From assembly GCF_014490725.1 (NCBI RefSeq), contig NZ_JACOQL010000002.1, forward strand, positions 786,993-850,992: 64,000 nucleotides of DNA. Reading direction: 5' to 3'. Origin of the DNA: Paracoccus amoyensis (GTDB lineage: Bacteria; Pseudomonadota; Alphaproteobacteria; Rhodobacterales; Rhodobacteraceae). The position numbers and the translations under genes are program-made. Below, in pieces: positions 44,268 to 52,447 of the stretch; the first letter of the stretch is position 1, and every line of letters begins with the position of its first letter. The notes under the pieces were generated by a model. The model was not told the origin of the DNA and did no database searches. It saw only the letters and a program-made list of their open reading frames with translations.

Positions 44268-45209
44268 CTATGACTGGGGCGCGCGTTCCGGCAGTTTTGT
44301 CAACACCGCCGCGACCAGTGCCGTAGCGATCATGGCAAAGACCATCCGCCCGGCCAGCACGCTGAACGCATCGGCGCCAAGGGCCATGACGACCAGCGTG
44401 TCCTCGATCATGCTATGCGCGAATCCCATGAAGGTGCAGGACAGAAACACCTGACGCGGGGCGATTTGGCCGCTGCGCGCCTCGCGGATCAATAATCCGC
44501 CGCCATAGCTGATACCCAGCAGCAGGCCGATCACGGTCAGATTAACAGCCTTGCCCCGGATGCCCACTAACCGCATCAGCGGGGTCAGCAGGCGGTGGAT
44601 CAGGGCCATGATGCCCAGCCGTTGCAGTAGCGCCATCAGAAGCATCAGCGCGACCAGAATGACGAACATCATTGCCAAGGTCTCGGCCAATCCGATCAGA
44701 AAACCGGCCCAGCCGCTGCTGTCGGCCACCGGCTGCCAGGCGGGAGCCACGGGTTGCGACAGCCAGCCGGTCGCATCGAACAGCACGCGCAGAATCGCCG
44801 CATAGATCAGTCCGCCCGCGATGCGCAGCAGGGTCGAGGCCAGCATCCCGGTCCCGGTTCGGCGGATGATCTGCTGTTCGATGGGCAGTGCATGGACGAA
44901 CAGGATCAGCGCCGAAAAGACCGTCACATCCGCCACGCTGAGATAGTCCATGGGGACCAGCAGGAACAACAGCACTGCGGCGTTCCAGATGCCGATCAGC
45001 ACGCCCGCCAGCAGCGCCAGCGCCAGTTCAGGTGGCAAGCCATAGAAGCCCATTAGTGGCGCGAAAGCCGGCGCAATCGCGGCAATGACGCCGGTCCGCA
45101 TCAGAAATTCGACCGTGATGGCCACCGGCGCGATAATGCGGGCCAGTTCCCACCAGATGGAAAAGATCTCGGCCGTGCTGCGGCGTATGGGGGCAGTCCA
45201 GTGGGGCAT
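44268..45209 (-). CDS. Gate-domain (nucleoside-recognition family) membrane protein
   Basis: 313 residues from ATG 45209. About eight membrane helices. Residues about 15-130 and 180-300 each carry a Gate/nucleoside-recognition fold, for example ARIIAPVAITVEFLMRTGVIAAIAP, then LALALLAGVLIGIWNAAVLLF, and LLGISYGGGLLIREARSG near the C terminus, with FMGFAHSMIEDTLVVMALG. This family (YjiH/SpmA-like) is of uncertain substrate. The gene is divergent from an Lrp/AsnC regulator over a shared 115-bp region with Lrp-like half-sites, so an amino acid-linked role is possible. A long open frame extends upstream of 45209 across the regulator gene but is not coding. Confidence 0.8.
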   Translation of the reverse strand: MPHWTAPIRRSTAEIFSIWWELARIIAPVAITVEFLMRTGVIAAIAPAFAPLMGFYGLPPELALALLAGVLIGIWNAAVLLFLLVPMDYLSVADVTVFSALILFVHALPIEQQIIRRTGTGMLASTLLRIAGGLIYAAILRVLFDATGWLSQPVAPAWQPVADSSGWAGFLIGLAETLAMMFVILVALMLLMALLQRLGIMALIHRLLTPLMRLVGIRGKAVNLTVIGLLLGISYGGGLLIREARSGQIAPRQVFLSCTFMGFAHSMIEDTLVVMALGADAFSVLAGRMVFAMIATALVAAVLTKLPERAPQS

Positions 45210-45273
45210 GGGCACTCTCGTATGTCTGCTGGCCCCATAGCTAACGGAAAGCCATGCCGCGGTGTGGTCAAAG

Positions 45274-45300
45274 ATTGCACATTTATGCAATATTATTGCA
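45274..45300. promoter_or_regulatory. Lrp/AsnC-type operator between the Gate-domain gene and the Lrp gene
   Basis: Three half-sites of alternating orientation: ATTGCA at 45274-45279, TGCAAT at 45286-45291 and ATTGCA at 45295-45300. The last two form a perfect palindrome with a 3-base centre; the first two form another with a 6-base centre. It ends 24 bp before the regulator ATG. Lrp-family proteins bind such AT-centred palindromes, so autoregulation and control of the divergent Gate-domain gene are likely. Confidence 0.6.
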
Positions 45301-45324
45301 AGACTTGCGCTGAAAGGCCGTGCC

Positions 45325-45786
45325 ATGCTGGATAAGATCGACCGCAAAATCCTGAACCTAATGCAGCGCGATGCCGGGCGCACCAATGCGCAGATGGCGG
45401 ATGAGGTGGGCCTGTCGCCGTCGACTTGCCTGCGCCGGGTGCGGCGGCTGCAGCGTGGCGGGTTCATCGACCGGATCATCGCGATCCTTGATCCGGCGCG
45501 GGCGGGGCGGGGGCTGAAGGCGATTGTCACGGTCGAGCTTGACAGACACGGCGCGCATGAGCAGCGGCGCTTTCTAGAGCTTGCCTGCGCGCAGACCGCC
45601 GTGGTGCAGGCCTATGCGGTGACGGGGCAGACCGATGTCGTTCTGATGCTGCGGCTGCGCGACATGGAGGAACTCGACCAGCTTTGCGAGCGGCTGTTTC
45701 GCGAAGGATCGGGCGTCGCGCGGTTCTTTACCATGATGGTGATCCGCACCGCGCGTGAGGAAACCGCGATCCCGCTGGAGGTCTGA
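45325..45786 (+). CDS. Lrp/AsnC family transcription regulator
   Basis: 153 residues from ATG 45325, with GAAAGG upstream. The N-terminal winged helix-turn-helix is clear: LDKIDRKILNLMQRDAGRTNAQMADEVGLSPSTCLRRVRRLQRGGFI (residues 2-49). The C-terminal RAM/AsnC effector domain follows (AIVTVELDRHG, then AYAVTGQTDVVLMLRLRDMEEL), with the conserved G-x-x-D that lines the amino acid pocket. It probably regulates the divergent Gate-domain gene and itself from the palindrome at 45274-45300. The effector is unknown. Confidence 0.92.
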   Translation: MLDKIDRKILNLMQRDAGRTNAQMADEVGLSPSTCLRRVRRLQRGGFIDRIIAILDPARAGRGLKAIVTVELDRHGAHEQRRFLELACAQTAVVQAYAVTGQTDVVLMLRLRDMEELDQLCERLFREGSGVARFFTMMVIRTAREETAIPLEV

Positions 45787-45793
45787 ATGCAAA

Positions 45794-45815
45794 GGGCCGC
45801 CCCGAAAGGCGGCCC
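45794..45815. terminator. Bidirectional hairpin between the convergent lrp-type gene and pckA
   Basis: A perfect 8-bp GC stem (45794-45801 with 45808-45815) and a 6-base loop lie between the two convergent stop codons. Only three T residues follow on the minus strand, so efficiency is uncertain. Confidence 0.6.
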
Positions 45816-45838
45816 GTCTGCCATAAGGGCAATACGTC

Positions 45839-47431
45839 TCAACCGATGGCTGCGGCGCGAACTTCATCGTCAATTGCGTCCAGATATTGTGCGAAGTTGT
45901 CGCTGAACATCTGAACCAGTTTGGCAGCTTGTTGATCATAGGCTGCAGGATCGGCCCAGGTCTGGCGCGGGTCCAGCAATACGTCCGATACGCCCGGCAC
46001 CGACACAGGAACGTCGAAACCGAAATTCGGATCCTTGCGGAACTGCACGTCGTTCAAACTGCCATCCAATGCCGCAGCCAGCAGCGCGCGCGTTGCCTTG
46101 ATCGGCATCCGGGATCCCGTGCCAAAAGCACCACCGGTCCAACCGGTATTGACCAACCAGCAGGATGCGCCGTGCTGGGCGATCTTGGCTTGCAACAGCT
46201 TGCCATAGACCTCTGGGCGGCGGGGCATGAAGGGTGCGCCAAAGCAGGTCGAGAAGGTCGGGATCGGCTCGGTCACGCCAACCTCGGTGCCGGGGGTCTT
46301 TGACGTAAAGCCCGACAGGAAGTGATACATTGCCTGCGCAGGCGTCAGCCGAGAAATGGGCGGCAGCACGCCATAAGCATCACAGGTCAGCATGATGACG
46401 TTTTTCGGGTGTCCGCCAAGGCTGGTTTCCGACGCATTGCTGATGGCATCCAGCGGATAGGCGCAGCGCATGTTGTCGGTGATCGAGTTGTCCTCGAAAT
46501 CCAGCTCCAGCGTGTCTTCGTCATAGACCATATTTTCGATCACGGTGCCGAAGCGCTTGGTCGTCGCATAAATTTCCGGCTCGGCCTTGGGCGACAGATT
46601 GATCGTCTTGGCGTAGCAACCGCCTTCAAAGTTGAAGATGCCTTTATCCGACCAGCCATGTTCGTCATCACCAATCAGAATACGCGAGGGATCCTGCGAC
46701 AATGTGGTCTTGCCGGTGCCGGAAAGACCAAAGAAAACCGCTGCGTCATCGGGATTGCCGATTGCGTGGTTTGCGCTGCAATGCATCGGCATGATGCCTT
46801 TGCCCGGCAGGATGTAGTTCAGTAGCGTAAAGACCGATTTCTTGTTTTCGCCCGCATATGCGGTATTGCCGATCAGGATCAGCTTCTTCTGGAAATTCAG
46901 CGCAATCACCGTCTCGCTGCGGCAGCCGTGACGTTCTGGGTCAGCCTTGAAGCTGGGGCAGTTGATGATGGTGAATTCCGGCATGAACGTCGCCAGCTCT
47001 TCCGCCTCGGGGCGGCGCAGCAGGTGACGGATGAACAGGTTGTGCCAGGCCAATTCCGTCACGATGCGCACGTCCAGACGGTTATCGGCGTCGGCGCCGC
47101 CGAACAGATCCTGCACAAAGTAGTCTTTGCCCTTCATATGCTCCAGCATATCGGCATGCAGGCGATCAAAGGCGTCAGGGGCCATCGGTCGGTTGTTTTC
47201 CCACCAGATGCTATTTTCCACATCGGCAGTGCGAACAACATGCTTATCCTTGGGCGAGCGGCCGGTATGCGCACCTGTTGTGGCAAGGAAGGTTCCGCCT
47301 AATCCCAGACGGCCTTCGCCACGGGCAATCGCCTCGTTGATGATCGCTGGCTCCAGCAGGTTATAATAGACCCGGCCAAGGCCCTCGATTCCTTGGTCTT
47401 CCAAGCGGCAGTTCGGATTTACGCGGGTCAT
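45839..47431 (-). CDS. pckA: ATP-dependent phosphoenolpyruvate carboxykinase
   Basis: 530 residues. Converts oxaloacetate and ATP to phosphoenolpyruvate, the first step of gluconeogenesis from organic acids. Motifs: [16 protein letters not shown], the kinase P-loop [16 protein letters not shown], the metal site [26 protein letters not shown], and the C-terminal [15 protein letters not shown]. It is the ATP-type enzyme, as expected in alphaproteobacteria. It is divergent from hprK, over a 194-bp gap with repeated AGCGCAAAC-type elements. Confidence 0.97.
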   Translation of the reverse strand: MTRVNPNCRLEDQGIEGLGRVYYNLLEPAIINEAIARGEGRLGLGGTFLATTGAHTGRSPKDKHVVRTADVENSIWWENNRPMAPDAFDRLHADMLEHMKGKDYFVQDLFGGADADNRLDVRIVTELAWHNLFIRHLLRRPEAEELATFMPEFTIINCPSFKADPERHGCRSETVIALNFQKKLILIGNTAYAGENKKSVFTLLNYILPGKGIMPMHCSANHAIGNPDDAAVFFGLSGTGKTTLSQDPSRILIGDDEHGWSDKGIFNFEGGCYAKTINLSPKAEPEIYATTKRFGTVIENMVYDEDTLELDFEDNSITDNMRCAYPLDAISNASETSLGGHPKNVIMLTCDAYGVLPPISRLTPAQAMYHFLSGFTSKTPGTEVGVTEPIPTFSTCFGAPFMPRRPEVYGKLLQAKIAQHGASCWLVNTGWTGGAFGTGSRMPIKATRALLAAALDGSLNDVQFRKDPNFGFDVPVSVPGVSDVLLDPRQTWADPAAYDQQAAKLVQMFSDNFAQYLDAIDDEVRAAAIG

Positions 47432-47528
47432 TATGTCGAGGCTCCTGATTGGGGGCTGCGATGGTTTGTAACGATAGTATTGCGGCCTATAGCATGACGC
47501 GAGAGGGGGGAAAGACGGGAGCGCAAAC

Positions 47529-47561
47529 GGTTAGCGCAAACAGGAAATGTTAACGCAAGCA
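47529..47561. promoter_or_regulatory. LacI-type operator-like repeats in the pckA-hprK intergenic region
   Basis: Two imperfect palindromes lie between the divergent genes: GGTTAGCGCAAACA (47529-47542) and TGTTAACGCAAGCA (47548-47561), with a further AGCGCAAAC half-site at 47520-47528. They resemble the (G)TTA(G/A)CGC(T/A)AAC sites of LacI-family carbon regulators such as PckR of Sinorhizobium and CceR of Rhodobacter, which act on pckA. The match is from memory and imperfect. Confidence 0.35.
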
Positions 47562-47625
47562 GGGGGTAAAACTGTGCGTGTATGGGCGGAAAATTAACTG
47601 AAATTGTGCAGGATGGGGAAGGGAA

Positions 47626-48054
47626 GTGATTCGGATGATGCAAGTTCACGGCACGACAGTGGCACTGGAGGGAAAGGGCCTCCTGATCCTGGGGCCGTCA
47701 GGATCAGGGAAGTCAACTTTGGCCCTGCAATTGATGGCGGTGGGAGCACAATTGGTCGCTGATGACAGAACCGACCTGTCAAAAGCGGGCGATGTGGTTG
47801 TCGCAAATTGCCCCGAACCGATTCTTGGGCAGATCGAGGCAAGGGGGCTGGGCATCTTGCTCGCCGCCCCCTACGGACCGGTAGAACTGGCCGCTGTTGT
47901 GGATTTGGAACGCGAATCCGTGGACCGTTTGCCACGGTCACAGTTTCATGAGGTCCTAGGGGTGGCGTTACCACTTGTTTTGGGGCCGTATCGACCGCAT
48001 CTTTATGCTGCATTGCGGCAGTTTCTGGTCGGTGGGCTGATCACGCAACGATAG
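47626..48054 (+). CDS. hprK: Short alphaproteobacterial HPr kinase/phosphorylase HprK
   Basis: 142 residues from GTG 47626 after a GGGGAAGGGA site; ATG 47635 is an alternative. This is the short form made of the catalytic domain only, lacking the N-terminal domain of Firmicutes HprK. Walker A GPSGSGKST lies at 23-31, followed by LVADDRTDLS, and IEARGLGILLAAPYG where the family signature lies. It would phosphorylate HPr on the conserved serine. It starts the set hprK-rapZ-EIIA-HPr. In many relatives the two-component pair chvI-chvG sits between pckA and hprK; it is absent here. Confidence 0.92.
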   Translation: MIRMMQVHGTTVALEGKGLLILGPSGSGKSTLALQLMAVGAQLVADDRTDLSKAGDVVVANCPEPILGQIEARGLGILLAAPYGPVELAAVVDLERESVDRLPRSQFHEVLGVALPLVLGPYRPHLYAALRQFLVGGLITQR

Positions 48055-48088
48055 TCAGCGCAAGCCAGCGATAAAGGGAAATCTCTAG

Positions 48089-49099
48089 GTGGCCATGACC
48101 CCGGAAAATCATCGTGAAGTCGAGGCACCCGCAACGGTGCAGCGCTTGGTGCTGGTGACCGGTCCGTCAGGGGCCGGGCGTTCGACTGCCATCAACGTGC
48201 TGGAAGATCTTGGGTTCGAAGCCATAGACAACCTGCCTCTGTCGCTGATTCCCAGGCTTCTGGATGGTCCCGCACGTCCGACGCCGCTTGCGCTTGGGCT
48301 GGATGTTCGGAACCGCGATTTTTCAGCCACGAATGTGATTGAGCTGATCGACCGTTTGACCCGCGATCCGCGCTATACCCCCGAAGTCTTGTTTCTTGAT
48401 TGTGCATCGGATGTGCTGGTCAACCGTTATAATGAAACGCGGCGTCGGCACCCGTTGGCCCCGAACAGTTCGCCGTTATCCGGTGTGCAGGCTGAAATCG
48501 ACATGTTGGGTCCGATCAGAACGCGAGCTGACGTGCTGGTCGATACCTCTGAACTGTCGCCGCATGATCTGAAGGCCGAACTCACGCGATGGTTCGATAT
48601 CCGGCCGGATCGCAGGCTCAGCCTTTCGCTGCATTCATTCAGCTATAAACGCGGGGTGCCACGCGGTGTCGACATGATGTTCGATTGTCGCTTTTTGTCG
48701 AACCCGCATTGGCGGCCCGAATTGCGTGCAAAAACGGGGCAGGACGCCGATGTGCAGGCCTATGTCGAATCGGATGATCGATTCGCTGAATTCTTCGATC
48801 GCGTGTCCGGGTTGATCCAGTTTCAACTTCCGGCACATATCGAAGAGGGGAAGTCACACCTTGCCATTGGGTTTGGCTGCACCGGAGGACAACATCGTTC
48901 GGTCACAATGGCCGAAAAGATGGCAGTTGAGCTTGCGAATGCAGGCTGGCCAGTGTCAATAAGACACAGGGAACTTGAACGGCGCGTACCGACATTTTCA
49001 TCCTCGGGCTTTTTGCACCATGGCGCACAGCGTCAACCGGCAATGGCCGAAGGCGAGAATGCGCGGACGCCCTCTATTGGACGTGGTGAAGCGCGTTGA
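48089..49099 (+). CDS. rapZ: RNase adapter/nucleotide-binding protein RapZ
   Basis: 336 residues from GTG 48089, with AAAGGGAAA upstream; ATG 48095 is an alternative. P-loop GPSGAGRST at 25-33 has Arg in place of the usual Lys. Other marks are [16 protein letters not shown], the D-x-R-x-R-like LDVRNRDF, and the C-terminal domain [23 protein letters not shown] and [20 protein letters not shown]. In enterobacteria RapZ steers RNase E to GlmZ; its role in alphaproteobacteria is less clear. It is longer than usual by a weakly conserved C-terminal tail (about 300-336). TTGA overlap with the EIIA gene. Confidence 0.93.
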   Translation: MAMTPENHREVEAPATVQRLVLVTGPSGAGRSTAINVLEDLGFEAIDNLPLSLIPRLLDGPARPTPLALGLDVRNRDFSATNVIELIDRLTRDPRYTPEVLFLDCASDVLVNRYNETRRRHPLAPNSSPLSGVQAEIDMLGPIRTRADVLVDTSELSPHDLKAELTRWFDIRPDRRLSLSLHSFSYKRGVPRGVDMMFDCRFLSNPHWRPELRAKTGQDADVQAYVESDDRFAEFFDRVSGLIQFQLPAHIEEGKSHLAIGFGCTGGQHRSVTMAEKMAVELANAGWPVSIRHRELERRVPTFSSSGFLHHGAQRQPAMAEGENARTPSIGRGEAR

Positions 49100-49518
49100 T
49101 TGGAATTGTGATCGTCGCACATGGCGGATTGGCCCGAGAGTATCTTGCGGCTGTTGAACATGTAGTGGGTCCGCAAAAAGGCATCGCTGCCGTCGCGATC
49201 GAGGATGATCACGACCGGGCTGCCAAAACGGCTGAAATACAAACCGCAGCAAATGCGGTTGATAGCGGCGACGGTGTCGTGGTCGTGACGGATTTGTTTG
49301 GCGGTTCGCCATCCAATCTGTCGCTACCTGCTTGCGCCATGCGGAACCGAACTATTCTATATGGCGCAAACCTGCCGATGCTGGTCAAGCTGGCCAAGTC
49401 GCGCCACTTACCCGTCTCCGACGCTGTGGCCTTTGCCAAAGAAGCGGGCCGGAAATACATCAACTCTTACAACGTTCCGGAAGAAGTCGCCGTAAACGTC
49501 AGGTCTCACGCTGGATGA
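49096..49518 (+). CDS. PTS EIIA component, mannose family (ManX-like)
   Basis: 140 residues, TTG start at 49096 overlapping the rapZ stop. [17 protein letters not shown] carries the phosphorylatable His9, and [16 protein letters not shown] is the second EIIA-Man hallmark. No EIIB or EIIC is present nearby, so it is a regulatory rather than sugar-transporting EIIA, as is typical for alphaproteobacteria, where the phosphate chain reports nitrogen and carbon state. It receives phosphate from the HPr encoded next. Confidence 0.93.
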   Translation: MIGIVIVAHGGLAREYLAAVEHVVGPQKGIAAVAIEDDHDRAAKTAEIQTAANAVDSGDGVVVVTDLFGGSPSNLSLPACAMRNRTILYGANLPMLVKLAKSRHLPVSDAVAFAKEAGRKYINSYNVPEEVAVNVRSHAG

Positions 49519-49793
49519 GTGACGGAATTACGCGCCAGCTGGCAATCATCAACGTCAAAGGCCTTCATGCCCGCGCCAGCGCCAAGTTCGTTGACGTGGT
49601 CGAGCGTTTTGATGCCCAGGTGCAGGTCGAGAAAGACGGAATGCGTGTTTCGGGCGATTCCATCATGGGTTTGCTGATGCTGACCGCACCGCGGGGCAGC
49701 AGCATCACGGTGACAACGTCCGGCACACAAGCAGCCGAACTGGCGGATGCGCTGGAGGCGTTGGTCGGAGATTATTTCGGCGAAGGCATGTAA
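49515..49793 (+). CDS. Phosphocarrier protein HPr (NPr-like)
   Basis: 92 residues from ATG 49515, which overlaps the EIIA stop (ATGA). His18 in VKGLHARASAKF is the EI phosphorylation site and Ser49 in SGDSIMGLLML is the HprK target, so the whole regulatory chain HprK-HPr-EIIA is encoded in one operon. EI (ptsP) is not in the window. Confidence 0.95.
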   Translation: MSDGITRQLAIINVKGLHARASAKFVDVVERFDAQVQVEKDGMRVSGDSIMGLLMLTAPRGSSITVTTSGTQAAELADALEALVGDYFGEGM

Positions 49794-49798
49794 AGGCC

Positions 49799-50413
49799 GT
49801 GGAGGGTCGTAAATCCTATCACCACGGCAACCTGCGTGAGGCGCTGGTTGAGGCGACGGCTGCCCTGATCGAAGAAATGGGACCGCTGGCCTTTACCTTG
49901 ACCGAAGCCGCTCGCCGCGCTGGCGTCAGCCCCGCCGCACCCTATCGTCATTTCAAAGGCCGCGAAGAACTGGTCGAAGAGGTTGCCCGACAAGGCTTTC
50001 TGGAATTTGCAGGACGTCTGGAAAGGGCCTTCGACGACGGACGACCCAACGCCATCGCGGCATTTCAGCGGCTAGGGCAGGCCTATCTGGATTTCGCCCG
50101 CGAACGCCCCGGCTATTACATGGCAATGTTTGAATCCGGCATCTCGATCACGGGCAATGCCGAACTTTCGGCTGCGGGTGATCGTGCCATCGGCGTGATG
50201 CTTCGCGCCGCCGAGGCGCTGACGGCGCCGCTGCCCCCGGAAAAGCGCCCGCCCGCGCGAATGGTGGCAAATCACGTCTGGGCGCTTAGCCATGGCGTGG
50301 TTGAACTGTTCTCGCGGGGCAAGCCGGGCGGGCGCAGCCCGGTCGGCCCGTCCGAGATGCTGGAAAGCGCCGCCATCATCTATATGCGTGGTCTGGGCCT
50401 GATCCCCGAATAA
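49799..50413 (+). CDS. TetR family transcription regulator
   Basis: 204 residues from GTG 49799, with AAAGG upstream and only 5 bp after the HPr stop. The helix-turn-helix covers about 32-58: FTLTEAARRAGVSPAAPYRHFKGREEL. The C-terminal part, with RPGYYMAMFESG and NHVWALSHGVVELFSRG, matches the WHG-type TetR ligand domain. The target and ligand are unknown. Position may mean cotranscription with the HPr genes by chance. Confidence 0.9.
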   Translation: MEGRKSYHHGNLREALVEATAALIEEMGPLAFTLTEAARRAGVSPAAPYRHFKGREELVEEVARQGFLEFAGRLERAFDDGRPNAIAAFQRLGQAYLDFARERPGYYMAMFESGISITGNAELSAAGDRAIGVMLRAAEALTAPLPPEKRPPARMVANHVWALSHGVVELFSRGKPGGRSPVGPSEMLESAAIIYMRGLGLIPE

Positions 50414-50428
50414 ATTTCAACCAAATAC

Positions 50429-50456
50429 TTGACGGACGTCTGGTAATTCTTATCTA
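50429..50456 (+). promoter_or_regulatory. Putative sigma-70 promoter of the DUF2852 gene
   Basis: TTGACG (50429-50434) and TATCTA (50451-50456) are 16 bp apart, 40 bp before the DUF2852 start codon. A tandem ATTAAC repeat follows at about 50467-50478. Confidence 0.5.
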
Positions 50457-50495
50457 TGTAAATGTGATTAACATTAACATGAAGGGATCACCAAG

Positions 50496-50906
50496 ATGCA
50501 AAGCGCATCGTATCGAATGCCCGCCTATCTACCGACCGCTTCGCGTGTCTCTGGACCTTTGGGCCGCGTGCGTGACTGGCTGGATGAAAGGGGGCGCGCC
50601 GCATGGATCGCTGCAATGATCCTTGGCTTCATCGCCTTCTGGCCGGTCGGCCTGGGCATTCTTGGATATATGATCTGGAGCAAACGAATGGTTGGATGCC
50701 GCAAGATGCGCAGCTACCGCGCGCACCAATACGCCGCCCCTACGGGCAACACAGCCTTTGACGCCTATCGCGATGAAACGCTGAAGCGTCTTGAGGATGA
50801 ACATACCGAATTCATGAGCTTCTTGCAGAAACTGCGCGAAGCCAAGGACAAGGCAGAGTTCGATCAATTCATGAATCAGCGCGACAAGGAAAAAGTCGAA
50901 GGCTGA
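50496..50906 (+). CDS. DUF2852 membrane protein
   Basis: 136 residues. One membrane segment covers about residues 37-60 (AAWIAAMILGFIAFWPVGLGILGYMIW), followed by MVGCRKMR and then a charged helix, TLKRLEDEHTEFMSFLQKLREAKDKAEFDQFM, that is likely a coiled coil. This is the DUF2852 layout, an alphaproteobacterial family without known function. It has its own promoter and a strong hairpin after it, so it is probably transcribed alone. Confidence 0.85.
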   Translation: MQSASYRMPAYLPTASRVSGPLGRVRDWLDERGRAAWIAAMILGFIAFWPVGLGILGYMIWSKRMVGCRKMRSYRAHQYAAPTGNTAFDAYRDETLKRLEDEHTEFMSFLQKLREAKDKAEFDQFMNQRDKEKVEG

Positions 50907-50916
50907 TCAGAACGAC

Positions 50917-50940
50917 CGAGGGCCGGGAAACCGGCCCTCG
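50917..50940. terminator. Strong hairpin between the convergent DUF2852 and betC genes
   Basis: A perfect 10-bp GC-rich stem (50917-50926 with 50931-50940) is closed by a GAAA tetraloop. No T-run follows on either strand. Its place between convergent stops fits a bidirectional terminator. Confidence 0.6.
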
Positions 50941-50949
50941 CGCATTGAA

Positions 50950-52443
50950 TTATTCTGCGCGTGGGAAGCGTTTGTTTTCTTCCAGCACGTTCAGGTCCAT
51001 GTGATTGCGCATATAGCGTTCCGACGCCCGCATCAGCGGCTGATAATCCCAGGGGAAATAGGCACCGTTCCTCAGGGCTTCATAAACGATCCAGCGGCGC
51101 GCCTGTGATTGGCGCACTTCGGCATCATAGGCGGCAAGGTCCCACCGGTCAGCCGCCATTGCCCGCATCAAGGCCAATTGTGTGGCATATTGGGCGTCGC
51201 CTGCCAGATTGGTCAGTTCATCCGGATCGATCTCCAGGTTGAACAGGATTTCGGGGTCCGCCTCGCAAGCGATGTATTTCCACGGCCCATCGCAAAGGGC
51301 GACCATCGGGGCAATGCTACCTTCAGCGGCGTATTCCATGGCGACCGGGCCACGGCCAGCTGCGCCGTTCGCAAGCGAGCGACCATCGGTCCACGGCGCG
51401 ATATCATCCATGGAAAGGCCGGCCAGATCGCATAGCGTCGGCAGCACATCGATGGTGCTGACGGGGGTATCGACACGTCCCGCTGGCATCGACGGTGCCG
51501 CGATCATCAGAGGCACCCGCGCCGAACCCTCAAAGAAGCTCATCTTGAACCACAATCCGCGACGGCCCAGCATTTCGCCGTGATCCGACAGGAACAGGAT
51601 GATCGCCTCTTGCCTGGTGTCCTCCAGCACTTGCAGGATTTCGCCAACCTTGTCGTCGATATAGCTGATATTGGCGAAATAGCCCTGACGAGAGCGGCGG
51701 ATATCGCGATCCGTGATATCAAAATTCCGCCAGTCGCAGGCATCCATCAATCGCTTGGAATGGGGGTCCTGGTCGTCATGGGCAATCGCCGCTGGCGGCT
51801 CTAGTTGGGCTGCGTCGTTATAAAGATCCCAGTATTTGCGCCGTGCGACGAAGGGATCGTGGGGATGGGTGAAGCTGACGGTCAGGCACCACGGGCGTTC
51901 ATCACCGCCGCGCGCAAGATCGTAAAGCTTGCGACAGGCGTTATAGGCAACCTCATCATCATATTCATACTGGTTGGTGATCTCGGCCACGCCAGCGCCT
52001 GTCACCGAACCCAGATTGTGATACCACCAATCAATCCGCTCACCGGGTTTGCGGTAATCCGGGGTCCAGCCGAAATCGGCAGGATAGATGTCGGTGGTCA
52101 GCCGTTCCTCGAACCCGTGCATCTGATCGGGGCCGACGAAATGCATCTTGCCGGACAGGCAGGTCTGATAACCCGCCCGACGCAGGTGATGCGCATAGGT
52201 CGGGATGTCCGACGCGAATTCCGCCGCGTTGTCATAGACGCGCGTGCGGCGCGGAAGTTGACCGGACATGAAACTGGCCCGGCCGGGCGCACAAAGCGGG
52301 CTGCCGGTATAGGCATTGGCAAAACGGGTGGACCGTTCAGCCAGACGTTTCAGGTTGGGCGCATGCAGAAAATCGGCCGGGCCGTCGGGGAACAATGTCC
52401 CGGTCAACTGGTCTGCCATCAAGATCAGAATATTGGGCCGCAA
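50950..52443 (-). CDS. betC: Choline-sulfatase BetC
   Basis: 497 residues from TTG 52443, 4 bp after the choX stop; AAAGGA lies 7 bases before it inside the end of choX. This start gives MRPNILILMADQLTG, the standard start of BetC. The formylglycine sulfatase motif C-x-P-x-R is CAPGR at 51-55, and metal-binding D-Q (11-12) and LSDHGEMLG are present. The C-terminal WIVYEALRNGAYFPWDYQP extension is typical of choline-sulfatases rather than other arylsulfatases. It hydrolyses choline-O-sulfate to choline and sulfate in the cytoplasm, feeding glycine betaine synthesis. betA, betB and betI are not in the window. Confidence 0.94.
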   Translation of the reverse strand: MRPNILILMADQLTGTLFPDGPADFLHAPNLKRLAERSTRFANAYTGSPLCAPGRASFMSGQLPRRTRVYDNAAEFASDIPTYAHHLRRAGYQTCLSGKMHFVGPDQMHGFEERLTTDIYPADFGWTPDYRKPGERIDWWYHNLGSVTGAGVAEITNQYEYDDEVAYNACRKLYDLARGGDERPWCLTVSFTHPHDPFVARRKYWDLYNDAAQLEPPAAIAHDDQDPHSKRLMDACDWRNFDITDRDIRRSRQGYFANISYIDDKVGEILQVLEDTRQEAIILFLSDHGEMLGRRGLWFKMSFFEGSARVPLMIAAPSMPAGRVDTPVSTIDVLPTLCDLAGLSMDDIAPWTDGRSLANGAAGRGPVAMEYAAEGSIAPMVALCDGPWKYIACEADPEILFNLEIDPDELTNLAGDAQYATQLALMRAMAADRWDLAAYDAEVRQSQARRWIVYEALRNGAYFPWDYQPLMRASERYMRNHMDLNVLEENKRFPRAE

Positions 52444-52447
52444 CTTG

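Noticed and set aside
48130..48190. rapZ as a nonfunctional P-loop protein because of Arg in GPSGAGRST
   Set aside because: The rest of the protein is intact and I believe Arg occurs at this place in other Rhodobacteraceae RapZ proteins, so it is not evidence of decay.
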